Shown: piece after piece, positions 20,570 through 33,000 of the stretch
Layout of the letters: the number at the start of each line of letters is the position of its first letter
Position numbering within the stretch: the stretch's first letter is position 1
Origin: Macrophomina tecta
Lineage: Eukaryota > Ascomycota > Dothideomycetes > Botryosphaeriales > Botryosphaeriaceae
Reading direction: 5' to 3'
Assembly: GCA_024180945.1 (NCBI GenBank)
Contig: JAKSGN010000043.1
Span: 2,418,001 to 2,482,000, forward strand
DNA length: 64,000 nt
Made by a program: the position numbers and the translations under genes
Notes under the pieces: model-generated
The model's database searches: none
Seen by the model: the letters and a program-made list of their open reading frames with translations, nothing else
Told to the model about the DNA's origin: nothing

Positions 20570-22713
20570 ATGCCTTTGCGAGGCGCCGCTGCTTCAGCTG
20601 CCTTCGTTCCACGTGCCAGCCGTTCCATCCTCATCCGCCCACGCCTCCGCTCTCGCCTCCCCCCTCCCCGCTCTCTGCACTTCCCGGCAATCATGCCTTC
20701 CAACAAGGCCCACAAGAACCCCAAGTTCGGCAATCTGCCCCTCTCCACATCCGGGCCTGTCGACTGCGCTCTCACAGTATGCCAACATCACTCCCGTGCT
20801 TCTGCCCGTCACTCTGACTCGGCTTTCCCGCCAGGGGTCTGCACTACTAAACACGCCCTATCTGAACAAGGGCACTGCTTTCACCAAAGAGGAACGCGAG
20901 CAGTTCAAGCTCCATGGCCTTCTCCCGCAGAACATCCAGACGCTTGAGGAACAGGTCAAGCGCGCCTACGACCAGTACACCAGCCGGCCCACTGACCTCG
21001 CCAAAAACACTTTCATGACCAGCATGAAGGAGCAAAACGAGGTCCTGTACTACCGCCTCATCCACGACCACCTCAAAGAAATGTTCAGCATCATCTACAC
21101 CCCCACCGAAGGCGAGGCCATCGCCAATTACTCCAGGCTCTTCCGCCGTCCCGAGGGCTGCTTCCTCAACATCGACGACATCGACCGCATCCCCGACGAC
21201 CTGGACCAATTCGGGCCTTCGGACGAAGTCGACCTCATCGTCGTCAGCGACGGTGAGCAGATCTTGGGCATTGGCGACCAAGGCGTCGGCGGCATTCTAA
21301 TCTCCATCGCAAAGCTGGTCATCTACACCCTGTGCGCCGGCATCCACCCGTCGAGAACCCTCCCTGTAGTCCTGGACTGCGGCACCAACAACGAGGAGCT
21401 TCTAAAAGACGACCTCTATCTGGGGCTACGGAAGCCTAGGGTGCGCGGCGAAGAGTACGACAAGTTCATCGACAGGTTCATTACTTCGGCCCGGAAGAGG
21501 TACCCGAAAGCCTATATCCACTTCGAGGACTTCGGTTTGCCCAACGCAAGACGCATCCTCGACAAGTACACACCCGAGATTCCGTGTTTCAACGACGATG
21601 TGCAAGGTACCGGCTGTGTGACCCTTGCCGCCATCATGTCAGCGATGAAGGTTGCCAACGTCAAGTATGACGACTTGAGGGTGCTCTTATTCGGTGCAGG
21701 CACCGCTGGCACCGGCATAGCAGATCAAATCAAGGACGCCATCGCCGTCTCCACAGGTAAATCTACAGAAGAGGCCGGCGCCCAAATCTGGTATGGCACA
21801 TCCCCTCTGGACCCTGGCGGGCCGCCGCCGAGCTAACACGGGAACAGGTGCGTGGACAAGCCAGGTCTGCTCATCAAATCCAAAAAGGACGAGCTTACCC
21901 CTGCCCAAATCGGCTATGCGCGTGAAGACTCGGAATGGGAAGGCAAAAATCACAACGATCTGCTGAGCGTCGTCAAGGAAGTCAAGCCGCACGTCCTGAT
22001 CGGCACCTCCACACAGCCGGGCTCCTTCACCAAGGAGGTCGTCGAGGCCATGTCCCAGCACGTCGAGCGCCCCATCATCTTCCCCCTCAGCAACCCCACC
22101 AAGTTGCACGAAGCGAAGCCGACCGACCTGTTCAAGTGGTCCAAGGGCAAGTGCCTAGTCGCCACCGGCAGCCCCTTCGAGCCTGTGGAATACGAGGGCA
22201 AGAAATACGAGATCGGTAAGCCAAACTTCCCCTCATATTTTTAGATCATGCCTGTTGGAGCTTGCTCGTCTCACCGTGCCAACAGCCGAGTGTAACAACT
22301 CCACCACTTTCCCCGGCATCGGGCTCGGCGCTGTCCTCGCCCGCTGCCGCCTCATGACGCCTCCGCTGCTGGTCGCGGCCACGCAGGCGCTTGCGGCGCA
22401 GGCGCCCGCGCTGAAGGAGGAGAACAAGGGCACGCCGCAGGAGGTTGCGCTGCTGCCTGATGTCACGGACGTGCGTGAGATCAGCGTGCAAATTGCTAAA
22501 GCCGTCATCAAGAAGGCGGTCGAGGAGGGCTTGAACCAGGAGAAGCAGATCCCGCAGGACGACGCGGAGCTCGAGGAGTGGATCAGGGAGCAGATGTGGG
22601 ATCCGGTATACAGGCCGCTGCGGAAGATCAGCGCGGAGCATGCCAGCAGGCACGCCAAGGGCGAGGCCGGCGCGGGGAGCGTGAGGAGGCCGGGGAGCTT
22701 CAGCTACCATTGA
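20570..22713 (+). CDS. NAD(P)-dependent malic enzyme
   Basis: Oxidative decarboxylation of L-malate to pyruvate with NAD(P)H. Four exons (20570-20776, 20835-21790, 21848-22215, 22286-22713) give 652 residues. Splicing joins SGPVDCALT to GSALLNTPYL, AQIW to CVDKPGLL and YEIAE to CNNSTTFPGIGLG, all continuous in the family. The malate-binding region holds KAYIHFEDFGLPNARRILDK and PCFNDDVQGTG; the dinucleotide fold is VLLFGAGTAGTGIADQI. The upstream ATG adds 41 residues with eight Arg and no acidic residue, a good mitochondrial targeting peptide. The second ATG (20693, MPSNKAHKNPKFGN) would give a 611-residue form without it, similar to the start of many fungal orthologues. Fungal homologues are mostly mitochondrial NAD enzymes; cofactor choice is not proven by sequence here. 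Confidence 0.93.
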
Positions 22714-25068
22714 GCTGGGAGAAGGAGAGATTAGTAGGTCAGACCCGGTTGCGCGGGCCAGACCGGAGTACGTAGTACGAGAGATGATATTTGTAATTGT
22801 GACACATCACTTCGACCTGCGGTGAGGGGCTCAATCGAGTGAATGATACATGTCGCGTCTAGGCGAAGGCGAAGTAAGAAAGAGTCGTCCTTATTGTGTC
22901 CCATGTTGTCACCAGATCCCACTTACAAGAAAATATCAACGTCACATCCGGGACTTGACTCTTTGAATTCTGCACGGGAGGACCTCAGTGTCAGTATCCT
23001 GCAGCCGGGCGGAGACAACACCAGGAAGCTCACGGAGCACCTGTTGCGGGGTCAATCAAACTGCCTCTGGCAGGCGAAGACGCCCTGCGAGCTGCGCAGA
23101 ATGAGGGCCTCGTCCCTCCGATCTCCAGAAAAGCAAACCTTTTATTGCATTTGAGCATACTCGTTACAGAAACTCTTCTCGTTTGGCTTTATCGATACGC
23201 GAGTTGTTGGCCCAGTGCAGCTGTGTTTTGGGGCCTTGTGCCGAGATAATTTGTATGTGGTCTTGCAGCTGCCCGCTCGCCGGGACAGGGCGTGAGCTCG
23301 ATGGCTCTTCTCAATCGAGATGATTTGGTGACCGAGACACAACGGCCGAGGCTTAAAGCTGGGAGTCACGTAGGAAAGCTTCTCGGAGCCTCCGAAGAGT
23401 CCTGTATCTGCCTCGCAGGAGCTAGCTTCACCATATTCTAGCTGTTGGGAGGGTTCGCAGCTACCACCCGCCGCTCGCTGTACTCGTAAATAGCGATACT
23501 TTGCCATGTCTGCTTTGGCCTTACCGAAATGTACCGAACTGAATCGAGGAGACAAGCATTTTGGAACATGGAATGGGCATGTAAGGGCGGATGGCCCATA
23601 AGTCGCTGGATTAATCTCTGTACGAGTGCTCGCTGTGCTTGCCATCTCCTCTTACCAGGCCGTGTTACACTTAGCTGATCCGAAACACAACCGTGTGCCC
23701 ATCACCACCATACTCCCCCAGCATAAAAATGTCTATTCCCGTCGGGAATAGAACTCCTTGTCACAACACATCTCGAAGCCAGTTTGGGTGTAAAGTATCC
23801 CTCCGTTTTGTTTTTCAGGGGCCACGTGCGCGCTAGCAGGTAGGTCTAAGAGCCAAGAAGACAATAGATAAACCGAAGCAGTCTGTCATATTGACTTGCG
23901 GATACTTTCACCCCTTGTTTATGGTTGTTTTGCAGGACAAAATGAAGGGTGGATTACTTCCTTCACGATGCTCCGACATTTCTATAAAAAGGATATCCCT
24001 TTGATCGATAGTGACGTTGCCCTCATTCAGCCAATTTGCTCCTGCACACCAAGCTTCTTCATCAGCACCGCAAAAACACTGGATTCATCCGATAAGTGAA
24101 CCAGGAGACCACCACAATAATGACAAAACACTATGCCTTTGCGTCAGCTGAACCGGCACAATGCCCGCCGGGCTACCCTGCGGCGAACCTTTCCACAACC
24201 AAGACGTGCTGAAGGGGCGGCACAATGCCACATGTGGGCACCAAGGTCTGCGAAGAAGTAGTCCAGGGTTTTGTTGCATCTCACAGTTACCCTGCTCAGG
24301 TGAAGGCCGCGCTCCATTACGCCAGCCCGCCTATCTGGAACGAAAACAGACGCTGCGGAAACCCAAAGCAAAAACCACACGACAGACCACGCAACCGCGC
24401 CTGGGGGCCACGGCCACACTCGCGCGCAGTGCCATCCTCCAAGTCCACTGAGCCCTCAGCAACACGTAAGAGTACAACGCATCGTGCTTCGATGATGCGG
24501 GTGGCCTGCAATCGCGTACAACGGAGAAGCGCGCTCCCTTGTCAACACACTCGGAACATACAACAACATAAAGCGGACCGAGTAGGAGATCCGCCCCTGC
24601 AGCCCTGCTGGAGGAGAAAAGTCATTTCGATGCTTTTACACGCCAAAAATTCTCGCCAGCGTCCCTCTCCTGACAGTGCACCTCATTCCCTCCGTGGAAA
24701 GTGGCGCAGGCAACTGCGCAGGAAATGTGATTGAACTTTACTGAGGAAGCCCATGTGGTCTTGTCTACGTTCACTGAGTGGAGGCCCCAAAGGCCATATC
24801 TGTTGCTTGGAACAGCGGAAACAAGGTGTTATTGAGAAGCGGGCCTTGAATACAGAGAGAATACAGGTCAATGTCAAAAGCCAGAAGCCTGTAACGCGCC
24901 AGCTACCAGACACCCTCATAACATGCATGTCAGTGTTAACAAGGCAATTACGTGTGGTGCACTGAGGAGGGAAATGACGTGGATTCACATCTGCAAAATC
25001 ATCTCTATTCGCAAGCTTTGTTAAGCCATCCGTCTCACGCCCTCTTGATTCCCCTCCAAAGCAAGATA
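22714..25068. other. 2.35-kb intergenic stretch
   Basis: No gene supported. It holds a perfect 21-base palindrome (23732-23752), a TATAAAAA element at 23983-23990 (plus), and several short frames such as 24118-24210 (30 codons) and 24225-24734 (169 codons, not protein-like). On the left is the 3' UTR of malic enzyme, on the right the 3' end of the transcription factor gene, so promoters are not required by the neighbours. Confidence 0.5.
23732..23752. repeat. Perfect inverted repeat, 10-base arms around one T
   Basis: TCTATTCCCG, T, CGGGAATAGA. The arms are exactly complementary. An odd-length perfect palindrome of this size is unlikely by chance in 64 kb (about 0.06 expected with equal base use). 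It could be a dimeric regulator site or a small hairpin. Confidence 0.7.
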
Positions 25069-27993
25069 TTATGCGTTCCAGTTACCAGAAGGTTCGGGGT
25101 ATATCTGTGCCCCAGGCCCTTGCTGTTGATACTGCGGTGCCTGCTCGTATCCCGCATCGCCACCGAAAATACTCGCCAAGTCCACACCCATACCCATAGT
25201 GGAAAGCTCGAAGTCGCCATAGCCGCTCAGATCCCAGTTGTAATTGTTTACTGCCTGACTTCCCACGTTGTCGTAGTAGCCTTGCTGAAGAGGCGGCGCC
25301 TGTGCCTGCTGGGCTACTTCGGAGAGAAGATGGAGCGGGGTTTGTGTCGTGGGAACCCCGCTGTTTCCATTAGCGGCGAAAGAGTGGCGGCGATGTTCCT
25401 GCGGCCCGTTTGCAGCCGGTGGTGCTCCAGGAGCAGGCGCGGAGTTGCCATTTGCGTTTGGGGGAGGCGGCCATTGTCCAGAGAAGACATCTGTCATTGC
25501 CTCACCGTTCTTCATCCGCTCGAACTTTTCCCGAAGCCGCACAAGAATCCGCGGGAATTTCGTGTGCGGAGATTGCGGGTCGCGTTCCTCAGTCACCTGC
25601 AAGCGACGAATAATGTTGTCGAAGTAGTACTCAAGACGCAGAGACTCAGGCGGGATGATATTTCCCATGTCACCCGGGCATGTTGCGTCTGCCCAAAGCT
25701 TTGTGAGACATACCGTTGAATACACGCACCGTACAGCTTGTTGGATTAGTAATGAACAGGCAGACTCTGCGTTTGATGATCAACTTACAAAACATCAACG
25801 GCTGCGCATAGTACTCGTCGAATTCCATGGAGAGTATGCTATCGAGTATGCTGTGACAAGCTTTGACACACTCCTTAAGTGAGCTGATCTGTACGGGCCC
25901 TAGCACCTTTGGCCGACCCTCGTCCCCGCTATCATCAAGATTCTGGTTGTGATGCATGGCAACCTCGTGTGTAAAGAGGCTGACGACATTTTCGGAGAAC
26001 TCAAGCACGGCTGTTGCGTTGCAAATTGCATTAGAAGAGCAAAAATAAAGGGGCTCGGTATAACGTACTCTTGTTTGCGTTGGCAGGTCTTTGTTCCCGA
26101 AGGAGCTCGAGTTTCGTCTCGTAGTTCCTCAGGGAAATCTCGTTAAACTTCTCGGACAAGCTGGCAGTAGCGGCAGGATCATCCATGGAAAATTGTAGTG
26201 CGACGTCTTCCGCGATTGCCGCCAACTTGACTTGATAGCATAGTATCCTGTCCGATGGTAAGGCGTCCGGAGAAGACTCTAGCTCGGATATGCACTCGTC
26301 CATATACTGGCTCCATCTGAGCAGAATGGGGCGGCGAAGAACCATCGAAATGCTAAAGTTTGTCAATCACAGCTCTCCAAACTCAGTGTTACGCAACGTA
26401 CTTTACGCCCAAGTAGTAGCATGCCTAAGACCGAATTAGTCCCGCGTGCCTCAAGTGAGTTCTAGCAGAACACTTACCATGAACGATCTTCGCGCCTCGA
26501 CCCCTCCGGCATTGGGAAGGCACCGGCGGAATGGACCAAGACCGAGCTTCGCTTTGGCCTTGCCAGCCCGCTTGCCCAGACCAAGTTCCAGAGTCATGGT
26601 AATCGCTGCATTGGACATCATGTAGAAAGCGTGGCGCTCGTACGCAACTGGGGGCCGATACCACAGCACACCAATGATGAGGGCCTGGACAATCTCGAGT
26701 GACTTTTCCTGTCGACGCCATATCAACTCTGCAAACCAGCTCTGCAAGAGATCTGCAAGATATCGTTGAGTTTCTGCTGGCACCAGCGGGTCACAGCCAA
26801 ATGAAGCAGCGCTTAGGATCGCTAGAAAAAGTAGCGGTTTCTCTTCGCGCAGACGTTGGGCAGTGGTGTCCTGAGGAAGGGGCACAGCCGGAAATGTTGG
26901 CATCAACGTGTTGACATAGTGAGCCACAATGCGCTCAGCAATATCAGGGCTTATGCACCTGTCAACCTCGAAGGTGATGTACGAATAATCGGAATGAGGA
27001 GGACGATTCTCAAGCCTTTGGTGGGCGGCAGCTGCGATCTCGGCGTTCTCATCATACATGATTTCGCGCCTCGCTTCGTTGGACATCTTACCATCCGTAC
27101 GCGTCAAGCAATGGCTTATTTCCGCAAGTGGTGGGAGACCTACCAGAGCGTCATGCTGATCATCTGTCCGCCGGCGCTTCTCAGGTCGCGTCGAATCTGC
27201 GAATTCGGGAGGATCATGAGGACCTTCAGGGAGTGATCCGGTAGTACGGTTAGGGTAAGGGAATGCACCAACGGCGCTGTCGCCAAGGCGTGCAGTTAGC
27301 TCGTTGACTTTCTTCTCGAGCTCGGCGACGCGAGTGTCCGCCTTCTTGGTGCGCTTCTTGGTCGGAGCAGTCGTCACACAAGCCTTCTTGGACTTGAGAC
27401 AACGTTTGCACGGGCTGGCTTCGGAGATGACGCCATTCTCTTCTTGGGGATCACAGCGCACCTAGGCTTCGTTAGGTTGCGCTACGGACTCGGACAGATG
27501 GAGCGGTATATACCTTCAGAGCACGGCAGTGGTCACATGCCCGCAGCCGCTTACCGTCCGGTCCAAGCTTGGTTTGCCCACTGCAGAAGTGTTAGAGTGG
27601 TGGACTGGTAACAGTTGTCTTAAACATGAAGAATGGTCGGGGCGCACAATGCTGCATGGAAGGCGTAGCACGAGGTTCTGGCGGGGAATGGGGCGAAGAA
27701 AAGCGAAGAACAGGACGGGGTCAACGTGTGAGAGGCAAGACGCACCCATGAGCATTTGCATCAGCGGCACCAACGGAGGCGGAGCTTGGAGTCGACGGGC
27801 GGCGGTCTTGAGCAGCGGTTGCGATAGCCTGGAGAGCAGCATCGGCAGACGGCTGTGAGGTGGCGTAAGTGCCTTGGGGGTAGAACGAGTCTTGCAGACC
27901 CTGGAAGCGTTGCTGGAAATCCTGATCGGAGCGCTCAGGCTGTTGGGCCCCGAATTCGAGAGCGGGATCAATCATCCGCGGAGGTTCGGACAT
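25069..27993 (-). CDS. Zn(II)2Cys6 fungal transcription factor
   Basis: Nuclear DNA-binding regulator, 831 residues in seven exons: 27993-27746, 27580-27514, 27461-26478, 26424-26402 (only 23 bases), 26352-26069, 26010-25789, 25736-25069. The binuclear cluster is split between exons 2 and 3 and reads RACDHCRALKVRC, then PCKRCLKSKKAC: C98-x2-C101-x6-C108-x14-C123-x2-C126-x6-C133. A basic linker KKRTKKADTRVAELEKKVNE follows, starting a short coiled coil as in Gal4-type dimers. The middle part (about 260-640) resembles the fungal-specific regulatory domain (MLPTF-like TLMPTFPAVPLP, helical repeats). The C-terminal 150 residues are rich in Pro, Asn, Gln and Gly, plausibly an activation region. 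The look is closest to War1-type regulators, but that is a guess. Targets unknown; no obvious cluster adjoins. Confidence 0.88.
26402..26424 (-). other. 23-base micro-exon of the Zn2Cys6 factor
   Basis: Encodes ACYYLGV plus two bases. It is flanked by acceptor CTTAG and donor GTACGT. Skipping it would shift the frame, because 23 is not a multiple of three. Confidence 0.6.
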
Positions 27994-30016
27994 CGTTGAC
28001 TGTAGCTGGTGACGGTGCTCCGGCGTCGTTCATCGGCATTCAAGGTTGGGAAAACTCCGACAACGCCGCCAAGAGTCACGTTACCCGTGCGTCACCTCCG
28101 CCCGTCCTACCTTCCGCCTGCATCCCGTCTTTGAACTCCTGTACGCGCTCGTCCCACGGCACCCTTTCCCGGCCTTGTACGCGGGTGCGGCGGACCCAGC
28201 AACTGCCGGCTTGCCGCGCGCTATCCCAGATCACCTGCATCGCCGCCTGGCTTCTGCGAATAATCACCGACGCCTGATACCTTACTGTGCGATAAGTCGT
28301 TTCTCCATCAATCGTGGCCGACAGCCAAAGTAGGCACCTCTCAGGGGACTCTATTTTCGCTCCTATCTGGAACGGAAGGCCCGTGATCAGCGAGAAGATT
28401 CCAACGACGGAGATCACCATACGGCGGATGCGTCCTGGATTCCCAACTCCTTTCATTATCACATCCAGCTGCTTGTCCGCCCTGCATACCCAACATGCTG
28501 CGCCGGAGAAACCAAGCGCCCCTGCAGCTGTCTTACTCGGTGCCTTTAGTAAGATCATGCACAGAATGAGCACCGCCAATGAAGTTGAAAGCGTTACTAG
28601 GCCATGTTTCGGCCGGAGGACCGTGCAGATCGCTGGAAAGATGTGCCGGCGCCCTATACAGCCTGCGACAAGCGAAGACAAATGGGGACAGAAAGCAATG
28701 AAGGCAGCTCCACCGCGGGCACGCCGCAGGCAAGCATCGACCGCGTTTACGCAATGCGGCTAGTCGCAACAGCGGAGATCTGCACGAGTCTGAGTCGCTT
28801 GGAGAAACGAATGTAGAGGACGAGGCGGCAATTGTACAGATACAGCAGTGTGTGGGAGCAGCAAAAGGGGCGGTCGGCGGGCAGGAGGGCTAAAGTAATC
28901 CGCGGCCAAGAAGAGGTTTTCAGCCACAGGCCGGCGGTACGAGGAGCGGCGGCCCAGTGTGGCAGCGGCCGTAACGCAGCGCATTTCGGCTCTCGGCAGC
29001 GCGCGTCAGGCTGTCCATAATTTCTGGCAGTATCAAGCGGAGCACCAGCTGGGAGCAGGACAGCAGAGAGGGGCGGGCGAGGTGGACAAATGGCCCAGCG
29101 ACAAGTGGTTGCATAACAACGATGACGGTGGAGTCGGATCAGCGGCGAGTGGGATGCCGTCGTATAGCTCGAGGGAGTGTGTTAATTCTCGCGCGTCGGG
29201 CCGGGCAGCGGAGGGGACGGTAGGCAGGCTGGCAAGCTCCCGAGCAGCTCGAGGACAGGCGCTGTGCGCGGGAGAGCGCGCCAATCAGCGGCGGCAGAAG
29301 TAGTTTTGTCGCGGGAAGGCTGCAGAGAACCGGCGTGCGGGCGTCTCAAGTGCGCATCAATCAGGGCAGAAGCAGAGACACCAAAATAGCACGCCCGGAG
29401 CACTGCCACTGCACGACGCGCTAACACGAGATCAGCGTGAGCGTATGGGCCCTGTTAGTTATTACTGCTGCCACCCCTCGTCCTTCTCCAGGTTCGCGAT
29501 CCATGACGCTGCCCTCCTGCCTGCCTGCTGCTGCCGCCGCCGCCTGTCCTCCTCCACGCTCGCTGCCTCCGCCCGCGCCGCTCCCCTCGCTCGCTCGCCC
29601 GACCGACGCGCCCTCGAACCCCCCCAACACCACCCAGCGCGCCGTCGCCACCGCGAGACCCGCCCGCTGTGGCATGACCAGCCTGCCCGCCTTCCCCGCG
29701 AGTCGCTAAAGTCCACTCAGGCTCTTGGCTTCGAGCCCGCCGCCCGCTGCCGCCCCTGCTATCCTCGGTGTTTCGCCTTGACAAGCATCTTCGCTGCCTC
29801 CGCCAAACCGCCGGCCGTCTGATCTGCGCAGCCACCGCGGCTGACGTCGACGCCCGCCAACCGCGCTGCACTTGGATGGAAGCTTTCCACGCTTCGCCGT
29901 CGCAACCGCATCATGAGCTCGCCAAACACCGCGTAGGCCCGACCTCCGCCGCTATGGAGCTACCCCGGCCTTGCGGCCCTGTGCTCTGGAGGAAGAGCCA
30001 TTGTCCGCGGCGGAAG
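27994..30016. other. 2-kb divergent intergenic region
   Basis: Lies between the divergent Zn2Cys6 factor and the TRP-like gene, so it should contain both promoters and long 5' UTRs. The right third (29500-29900) is strongly C-rich on the plus strand. A minus open frame at 28076-28681 has two hydrophobic stretches but begins with TTG and shows no family features; I do not call it. Confidence 0.5.
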
Positions 30017-33000
30017 ATGCTGTTGCCACCCCCCCCAGTCGGCGCCCTGTCCCTCCTGTTGGCCTTCGCCCTCTTTCTGTCGACCGCCAGCGCTGCTTTC
30101 ATCCACTTCGAGAACTGCCTCGACCCCAGCATTGTACACTCCAGTCCGAAGCAGCTACAATTCACGCCTTACTTCTTCAACGCCCGCTTCAACACCTCCG
30201 CCGAAAGCCACAATCTCAATATTACAATTTACGGAAATGTGTCTGGCCAGGCGACACAAGGCACCCTCCCGGCCTGGGACAACACGTCATACTGGAACAA
30301 CCCCAACGAGACATTTGGCAAGATTGTGGACTTGAGTGTCTCCAACAACAAGTACTCCACCCTTTTCTCCAAGGCACAGGTCGTTACCTACACACCGTGG
30401 CAAGCGGCTCCTGCACGCTTCTGTGATTCGGTCGTCAACACGACCTGCCCCCTCGCGCCGGCCTTCGAAGCAAACCGTTATGATCCGTACAGCCTGCCTG
30501 CTTTCACCGTCGCCAATGATTTCTACAGCACCTATGCCTTCACCACCCTGGCGACAACGATTCGTGTGCAGTCTGGAGACAGAGACGCGCAAGATCTGGC
30601 CTGTATTTCGGCAAACATCACTCCCGATTTGGGAAGCACCATCTCCGATGTGCTCCGCTATTTACCAGCTGCCATATTGATTTCCGTTGGCGCAGCCACA
30701 ATTTTCGCGGCTATATTCAGCCCTTGGGGTACCTCGGATCCGTTTAGGTGGACGAGCAACTACGGCCGTGACGAGGACCTTCTACGCCTGGTTACCCCGG
30801 GCTTCGGCGACTGCTTAGCGTACATTCAGTTCATCGTCCTTGCAGGAAGTCTCAACCTGAATTATCCGGGATTTTACCAGCCGGTTGTCAGCAAGGCCAG
30901 CTGGGCAACTCTTCTCTTCAACGAAAGCTTCGTTACCGGAAACAATGTTTCTTATGATAGCCTGGTGGACGGGATGTATATCGTCAATGGAACCTATGGC
31001 TTGTCCAGACTGGCAGAATTGGTTGGCATAGCAAAGGACCAGGATATTTGGGCTACCATGGCTGTCTGGTACCTGGGAATCACCGTTGGAGCAGTGCTTC
31101 TGTGTCAACTATGTTTTCTGCTGCGCTGGGCCTATCGATTTCTATCACATATTCAAGAAGAGGACTTGCGCAGCAAAAATCTTCCTTTTTCTACTGGCGT
31201 CGTTGTTCGCATGACTTTCAACTTCTTTCTTTTGCCCATCATCGCCATATCATTTTTCCAGATGGTTGTGGCAGACAAATCGCCTGCCTCTGTGGTAGCC
31301 ATGGCCGTGGTACTTTTAGTTGCGGTAATGGGTCTTGCAGGGTGGATTTTCCGACTAATTTTCACGACAAAGCCACGAGCACACCTGTTCGACGACCTTC
31401 CAACGGTTCTTACGTACGGTCCTCTCTACAACACCTACTCCGACGATGCGGCTCCTTTTGCGTTCATTCCGGTTCTGCTTGCCTTTATCCGTGGCGTGGC
31501 GATTGGCGCCATCCAACCGTCTGGAATCGCTCAAATCATCATCCTGGCCATTTGCGAGGTTATATACATTTTGACTCTTCACGCTTTCCGCCCCTTCCAG
31601 GCGCCGACCTCTATGAACGCATATCACACATTCTTTTCAATAATTAGGCTTATTACCACACTGCTAAGCGTGGCTTTTGTGCCCAATCTGGGCGTTTCAG
31701 AGGACTCCAAAGGATGGATTGGTTATGTTAATCTATTCCTACACGCCATAGTTCTCGTCTTTGGATTCTTCTTGAACTCGCTACAGACATTCATCGAGGT
31801 CATTGCAAGATTGGCAGGTGCTGGGGATACGAGAGGCGGACTTACAAAGGTCTTCGGAAAGAGGCAGCTGCAGCGCCGCACTCATCGCCGTCAACAGCGA
31901 AGCAGTCTCAATTCCAACGCTGCTATGCTCGCGGCGGATCGAGAGTCGAAACTAGGAAGCCGTTCACGAAGCCTGTCTGCCAGCTCTGCTGTACTTCTCA
32001 ATCGCCCTCCCGGAATGGATAGCCGCATGAGCAGTGGCTTTGAGAACTTCAGTTCGGGTGGAGAGATGAGTAATTATGGGGGCGCGAGCCCCGAGCCTGG
32101 AACTCCTGGTGGCTCTGCGACCCCTTACACCTTCCTTCCTAGTGGCAGCGCATCAGCTGGCACTGGATCACGAAGACCAACTCTCGGGTCCCGGGGTTTG
32201 GATGCCCAAGACCCGTACTACCGGCCCCCTCGGTTGAAAAGGGCGACTCCCGAGGCATATGTTCCAGGAGCGCGCAGCAGACAGTCCGTGGGAAGTGGTG
32301 ATTGGGCTAACAGGCCGTACGACGATCCTAATGACCCCGGAGATGCTGCAGAAGCAGCATCATTCTCTCCTAACCGCAACAGCATCACGCCAGCCTACTT
32401 GCGAACTCACAGGGATGACTCCGATCCAGATATATTAGGACCGCGAAGGCCTCGCACGGATTATGCCGTTAGAGAATCGGACTTCTACTATGGCGTCACT
32501 CGAGGCCCACCTCTGGCTGAAGGTCAGCCAACGCGCAAGTTGAAGACAGGACCGGCAGACCCCATGGGGCCGGTGGCGTCAGCAGGGGGATGGTTGAAGG
32601 GCCTGTTCGGTGGCAAGCGAAAAGAGAAGGGCAAAGGATTCGAGGTAGTTCGAAGTACGAGAGCGCCTCAATTGTTGGCACTCGAGGAAGATGACGAGCA
32701 TTCACCGGAAGCCCGCCATGAGCCCTATCGCGATGAACCGGATGTGGAGGCAGGTGTGAGACGCGGGTCTGCTTCGACGGACAGTTCCGTGGAACATGCT
32801 GGAGAAATGGCTCGGCGAGATACGGAATCGGAATCGAGCAGCGAGGATGAACAACTCATCATTGACGATGATGGAGATTCGTTTGAATCGGAGAGACAGC
32901 GAGTGTCGGATGTGCCGCCCTCTCTAGGCCCCATTGAAACTGGAGGAGGTATCGAGCTGCCCAGCCGAGTAGGATCCAAAGCCAGTTCAAAGGTTTCAAA

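Noticed and set aside
24118..24734. Short plus-strand frames after a TATAAAAA element at 23983
   Set aside because: No signal peptide, no splice logic and no recognisable protein family; kept only as an intergenic remark.
28076..28681. Minus-strand frame of 201 codons with two hydrophobic stretches
   Set aside because: It begins with TTG, has no ATG near the start, no recognisable motif and no clear splice extension.
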